DNA of 7,723 nt, taken from the NCBI GenBank assembly GCA_023418755.1, contig JAEZZE010000350.1, forward strand, positions 1 to 7,723, read 5' to 3'. The translations under genes and the position numbers were made by a program. The DNA is from Bacillota bacterium. GTDB lineage: Bacteria > Bacillota > Bacilli > Paenibacillales > Paenibacillaceae. Positions 6,474-7,723 of this stretch are shown here, in pieces. Positions within the stretch are counted from its first letter, which is position 1, and each line of letters starts with the position of its first letter. Below the pieces are notes generated by a model, which was given only the letters and a program-made list of their open reading frames with translations, was not told the origin of the DNA and ran no database searches.

Positions 6474-6514
6474 ATGAACAGTGTGTCGAATAACCGTCAT
6501 CGCGTTCATTATAA
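6469..6514. promoter_or_regulatory. Divergent operator: 11-bp perfect inverted repeat over both promoters
   Basis: TTATAATGAAC (6469-6479) and GTTCATTATAA (6504-6514) are exact reverse complements separated by 24 bp. The centres of the TTATAA cores are 40 bp apart, close to four helical turns. Each arm looks like half of an ideal palindrome TTCATTATAATGAA and overlaps a -10 box, one for each gene. This is a natural site for the TetR-family protein encoded next door to shut off both its own gene and the membrane-protein gene. The binding protein is inferred. Confidence 0.6.
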
Positions 6515-6515
6515 G
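6510..6515 (+). promoter_or_regulatory. -10 box of the TetR-family gene
   Basis: TATAAG on the plus strand lies in the right arm of the inverted repeat, with transcription expected near 6522 and a leader of about 95 nt. The -35 region is weak (CGAATA at 17 bp spacing), so this is a modest candidate supported mainly by its mirror-image placement relative to the opposite promoter. Confidence 0.35.
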
Positions 6516-6617
6516 GAGACGACGCCGAACCTACAATAACCAATATCAAGCCGACCTGTTAACTACTCAACACATTCGTCGGGAGATGTTCATCATCTTG
6601 CGAAAAAGGGGATTGAA

Positions 6618-7253
6618 ATGACCAAAAAAATCGATCGAAGACAAGTCCGGACCAAACAGCTTCTTCGCCAGGCTTTGCTGGAGTGCATCGAGGAAAAAGG
6701 ATTCGACCATATTACGGTAACGGATATCTCCGAAAAGGCGAATATCAATCGCGGCACCTTCTACTTGCATTATCGCGATGTCCCGGATCTGCTGGATACG
6801 GTAATGAACGAGATGTTCGATCGGGTGCTCTCCCTCGTCCGGGTTCTCGACCCTCGAGAAATGAGCGAATACGCCTATTCCGATGAACCCTACCCGAAGG
6901 TCGTCGCGATCTTCGAAGAGGTTAACCGCCATAGGGATTTCTTCAAAGTGGTGCTGGGGCCCAAGGGCGAGCTCTCCTACGCCATGCGTTTTCGAAACCT
7001 GATGTCTTCCCATCTATTCAATAAAATGGAGTATATTATGCCCGAAGGCTCTCCGGGCCTCGTACCCAGGGAATATATAGTGGCCTACATGACCTCCGCC
7101 AACTTCGGCATGGTGATGCATTGGGTGCAGAACGGATTTCGGGAGACTCCGTATCAGATGGCTTTGATCGCTACTCGGATCGTGAATCACGGTCCGATCG
7201 TTTCCTCCGGGATTCGAGCCGCAGCCCGCGTCGAACCGCCCGGCAAGTCATAG
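6618..7253 (+). CDS. TetR/AcrR-family transcriptional regulator
   Basis: A 211-residue DNA-binding repressor of usual TetR length. Residues 9-53 form the TetR N-terminal domain: helix 1 with RTKQLLRQALLECIEEKGF (11-29), then the helix-turn-helix ITVTDISEKANINRGTFYLH (32-51) and the closing YRD. The rest is a helical ligand-binding and dimerisation domain of the group common in Firmicutes (TetR_C_8-like), ending in a basic, Ala/Arg-rich tail of about 15 residues. The ATG is preceded by AAGGGG at 6606-6611, 6 nt upstream. It is divergent from the YhgE-like gene, and the symmetric repeat between them makes autoregulation and control of that gene likely. The inducer cannot be read from sequence. 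A terminator follows at 7331-7368. Confidence 0.95.
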   Translation: MTKKIDRRQVRTKQLLRQALLECIEEKGFDHITVTDISEKANINRGTFYLHYRDVPDLLDTVMNEMFDRVLSLVRVLDPREMSEYAYSDEPYPKVVAIFEEVNRHRDFFKVVLGPKGELSYAMRFRNLMSSHLFNKMEYIMPEGSPGLVPREYIVAYMTSANFGMVMHWVQNGFRETPYQMALIATRIVNHGPIVSSGIRAAARVEPPGKS

Positions 7254-7330
7254 CCCGGCCCCTTATGTTCCGCGAGCCTTTTCCCTAACCGATCGCGAGC
7301 CTGCCGTCCCCAAAAAAGCTCGTTCGAAGC

Positions 7331-7368
7331 ACAAACCCGAAGCCTCTGAAATCCGGCTCCGGGTTTGT
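7331..7368 (+). terminator. Strong intrinsic terminator after the TetR-family gene
   Basis: ACAAACCCG (7331-7339) pairs with CGGGTTTGT (7360-7368). After one A-C mismatch, AGCC (7341-7344) pairs with GGCT (7355-7358) around a 10-nt loop. On the plus strand the stem runs straight into TTTCTCTCTT, as expected for termination of the regulator's transcript. It also lies 20 nt after the stop of the convergent minus-strand gene, but no T run directly follows on that side, although six T residues lie further on. Confidence 0.85.
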
Positions 7369-7387
7369 TTTCTCTCTTGCCGATACG

Positions 7388-7723
7388 CTATCTGCCCCGC
7401 TGCGATCCGCGGCCTCCCCGGCCGCCGGGTCCGCCCTTCGGTCCGCGCGCGCTGCCGCCGAACTTGGCGCCGCCTGCCTTCGGCCCGGCCGGTCGCCCGC
7501 TCCCGAAGCCGCCGCTTCTCGGCTCGGCCGTCCGCCCTCCCCGGGCCGGCTTCGCGGAGCCGCGCCCTGATACCGCGCTTCGCCCCGAGCTTGTCGCGCT
7601 CCGCCCCGTTCCGGCGGCGCCACGCTCATTCCGCGGCTCGTTTCGCGGCCCGTCGCCGCCCGAGCGGCTTCCGCGGCCGGCCTTCGCGTCGGGCGCGCCG
7701 CCGCGTCCTCGCCGTCCCCCGGC
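7388..7723 (-). CDS. 3' end of a gene with a Gly/Arg-rich (RGG-like) tail, probably an RNA-binding protein
   Basis: An open minus-strand frame enters from the right edge and stops at TAG (7388-7390), giving 111 residues with no start in the window. The residues are almost only Gly, Arg, Ser, Ala, Pro and Lys, with repeated GGR, RGG and GSGRP units and the ending GGRGGRGSQRGR. Such tails occur at the C-terminus of DEAD-box RNA helicases of the CshA/DbpA type, and some pseudouridine synthases and other nucleic-acid-binding proteins; they aid RNA contact or condensation. The catalytic part lies outside the window, so the family is not decided. This frame is preferred over the overlapping ones because its composition is coherent and it stops just before the terminator, whereas the overlapping frame at 7285-7629 reads straight through the hairpin. 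Confidence 0.7.
   Translation of the reverse strand, partial: AGGRRGRGGAPDAKAGRGSRSGGDGPRNEPRNERGAAGTGRSATSSGRSAVSGRGSAKPARGGRTAEPRSGGFGSGRPAGPKAGGAKFGGSARGPKGGPGGRGGRGSQRGR

Noticed and set aside
7285..7629. A 114-codon minus-strand open frame starting MSVAPPERG
   Set aside because: It overlaps the Gly/Arg-rich tail in another frame and reads through the terminator hairpin at 7331-7368 with incoherent content.
1..7723. A mobile element, CRISPR array, toxin-antitoxin or phage-defence system
   Set aside because: No transposase, integrase, direct-repeat array, nuclease or small toxin-antitoxin pair could be found in any frame; the genes are of recognised transport, oxidation and regulation types.

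Overview
The window looks like a chromosomal segment from a GC-rich, low-spore-forming-clade Firmicute, most likely Paenibacillaceae (Paenibacillus or Cohnella-like). This is inferred from strong AGGAGG-type ribosome binding sites, TTG and GTG starts, sigma-A-like promoters, a lipoprotein-type substrate-binding protein and the sequence style of the proteins. No species can be named from the sequence alone.

Region 1 (about 1-5050, all on the minus strand) is one tightly packed uptake-and-oxidation operon. In transcription order it holds a promoter/operator region (about 4966-5050), an SsuB/TauB-type ABC ATPase (4100-4888), two different but homologous SsuC-type permeases in tandem (3308-4084 and 2432-3277), a substrate-binding lipoprotein (1318-2385), and an NtaA/SnaA/DszA-family FMNH2-dependent monooxygenase. 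The monooxygenase runs off the left edge (1-1295) and lacks only its last residues. The transporter would import an organosulfur or similar small organic compound such as an alkanesulfonate or sulfone, and the monooxygenase would cleave it in the cytoplasm, most plausibly for sulfur scavenging. The exact substrate cannot be read from the sequence, and no flavin reductase partner lies in the window.

Region 2 (4889-5290) is about 400 bp without a confident gene. It holds two candidate promoters for the operon, short inverted and direct repeats at them, a possible nine-codon open frame, and an intrinsic terminator for the next gene.

Region 3 (5291-7253) is a divergent pair: a YhgE/Pip (ABC-2 permease-like) membrane protein on the minus strand and a TetR-family regulator on the plus strand. 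The 172-bp gap between them carries a perfect 11-bp inverted repeat whose arms sit on the two -10 boxes, which suggests that the regulator controls both genes.

Region 4 (7254-7723) holds a strong terminator and then the 3' end of a minus-strand gene entering from the right edge. Its visible 111 residues are a Gly/Arg-rich tail of the kind found on RNA-binding proteins such as DEAD-box helicases. I see no mobile element, CRISPR array, tRNA or rRNA. The systems here are mostly of recognised types; the less ordinary points are the paired permeases, the operon control region and the symmetric divergent operator.
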